DNA of 6,919 nucleotides from Thalassolituus sp. (GTDB lineage Bacteria > Pseudomonadota > Gammaproteobacteria > Pseudomonadales > Oceanobacteraceae), in assembly GCA_029212275.1 (NCBI GenBank), contig JARGOI010000036.1, forward strand, positions 5,741 through 12,659. The letters are read 5' to 3'. This document shows, in pieces, positions 6,851 to 6,919 of this stretch. The notes under the pieces are model-generated. The model was not told the DNA's origin. It worked only from the letters and a program-made list of their open reading frames with translations, and did not search any database. Every line of letters starts with the position of its first letter. Within the stretch, counting starts at the first letter, position 1. The position numbers and the translations under genes are program-made.

Positions 6851-6860
6851 GGCATTCCAA
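6844..6860 (-). promoter_or_regulatory. candidate sigma-54 (-24/-12) promoter for eutBC-eat
   Basis: The minus strand reads TTGGAATGCCCCTCGCA. GG and GC are separated by exactly ten bases, as in TGGCACG-N4-TTGCA, and TGG, A, G, T and GCA agree with it. Transcription would start near 6833, giving a leader of about 140 bases. The Pseudomonas aeruginosa eat-eutBC operon is known to depend on RpoN and the enhancer-binding protein EatR, which makes the match more credible. The -12 side overlaps the arm of the terminator-like hairpin, and three consensus positions differ, so this remains a candidate. Confidence 0.4.
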
Positions 6861-6874
6861 CGCACTATCGAATT

Positions 6875-6903
6875 TTGGCAAACTTTTTGGTTTTAACTAA
6901 AAC
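6875..6903 (+). promoter_or_regulatory. candidate divergent sigma-70 promoter toward the right edge
   Basis: On the plus strand TTGGCA (6875-6880, 5 of 6) is followed by 17 bases and TAAAAC (6898-6903, 4 of 6). It would drive a gene starting beyond 6919, perhaps a regulator of the eut operon, but no coding sequence for it is visible. The region is AT-rich, so chance matches are likely. Confidence 0.3.
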
Positions 6904-6915
6904 ACCCGTGTTTTA
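6898..6915. repeat. 18-base dyad, possible regulator binding site
   Basis: TAAAACAC-CC-GTGTTTTA is a perfect eight-base inverted repeat with a two-base spacer. A third half-site, GTTTT at 6890-6894, lies alongside and can also pair with the left arm. The dyad covers the -10 and start region of the candidate divergent promoter, and is centred about 73 bases upstream of the candidate sigma-54 start, where activator sites can lie. A two-base loop argues against an RNA hairpin and for a DNA site. Confidence 0.45.
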
Positions 6916-6919
6916 TGGG

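Noticed and set aside
6694..6919. Adenosylcobalamin riboswitch upstream of eutB
   Set aside because: A B12-dependent enzyme made this worth checking. Only a fragment resembling the B12 box (CATCAGGACA near 6770-6779) is present, the rest of the box does not match, and the conserved core is not recognisable by eye. A covariance-model search would be needed to exclude it fully.
6915..6919. ATG at the right edge as the start of a divergent gene
   Set aside because: Only five bases are visible, no ribosome binding site precedes it, and it would lie almost at the predicted start of transcription.
1..6919. Mobile elements, CRISPR arrays, tRNA or rRNA genes
   Set aside because: No transposase, integrase, long terminal repeats, regularly spaced repeats or RNA gene signatures were seen on either strand.

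Overview
The window reads as a piece of a gammaproteobacterial chromosome of moderate GC, roughly 45-50% by eye. All five recognisable genes lie on the minus strand, so the biology runs from right to left. The host is inferred only from gene types (a SlyD-like isomerase, a UvrD/Rep-family helicase and a short-form ethanolamine operon of the kind found in pseudomonads and relatives). No genus can be named.

Right part (about 6919 to 2883): a compact ethanolamine catabolic operon in the order eutB, eutC, eat. EutB and EutC form the adenosylcobalamin-dependent ethanolamine ammonia-lyase, which splits ethanolamine into acetaldehyde and ammonia. Eat is an APC-superfamily ethanolamine permease. Gaps are 60 and 56 bases, each gene has a good ribosome binding site, and a strong intrinsic terminator closes the unit at 2883-2906. 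No shell proteins, EutA reactivase, aldehyde dehydrogenase or dedicated regulator lie in view. EutC lacks the long N-terminal extension that sends the enterobacterial protein into a microcompartment, so this looks like the cytosolic, shell-free pathway.

The ~225 bases upstream of eutB are dense with inverted repeats. They hold a candidate sigma-54 -24/-12 element overlapping a terminator-like hairpin, three further hairpins or dyads in the presumed leader, and an 18-base dyad at the right edge that sits on a possible divergent sigma-70 promoter.

Left part (2791 to 1): a monocistronic-looking UvrD/Rep-family helicase with a C-terminal Tudor-like tail, starting after the eut terminator. Then comes the 5' part of a SlyD-like FKBP-type peptidyl-prolyl isomerase, which runs off the left edge. 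A good sigma-70 promoter for the isomerase overlaps the last codons of the helicase gene and implies a leader of about 135-150 bases.

No new protein system was found. The points most worth a second look are regulatory: the structured region upstream of eutB and the promoter embedded in the end of the helicase gene.
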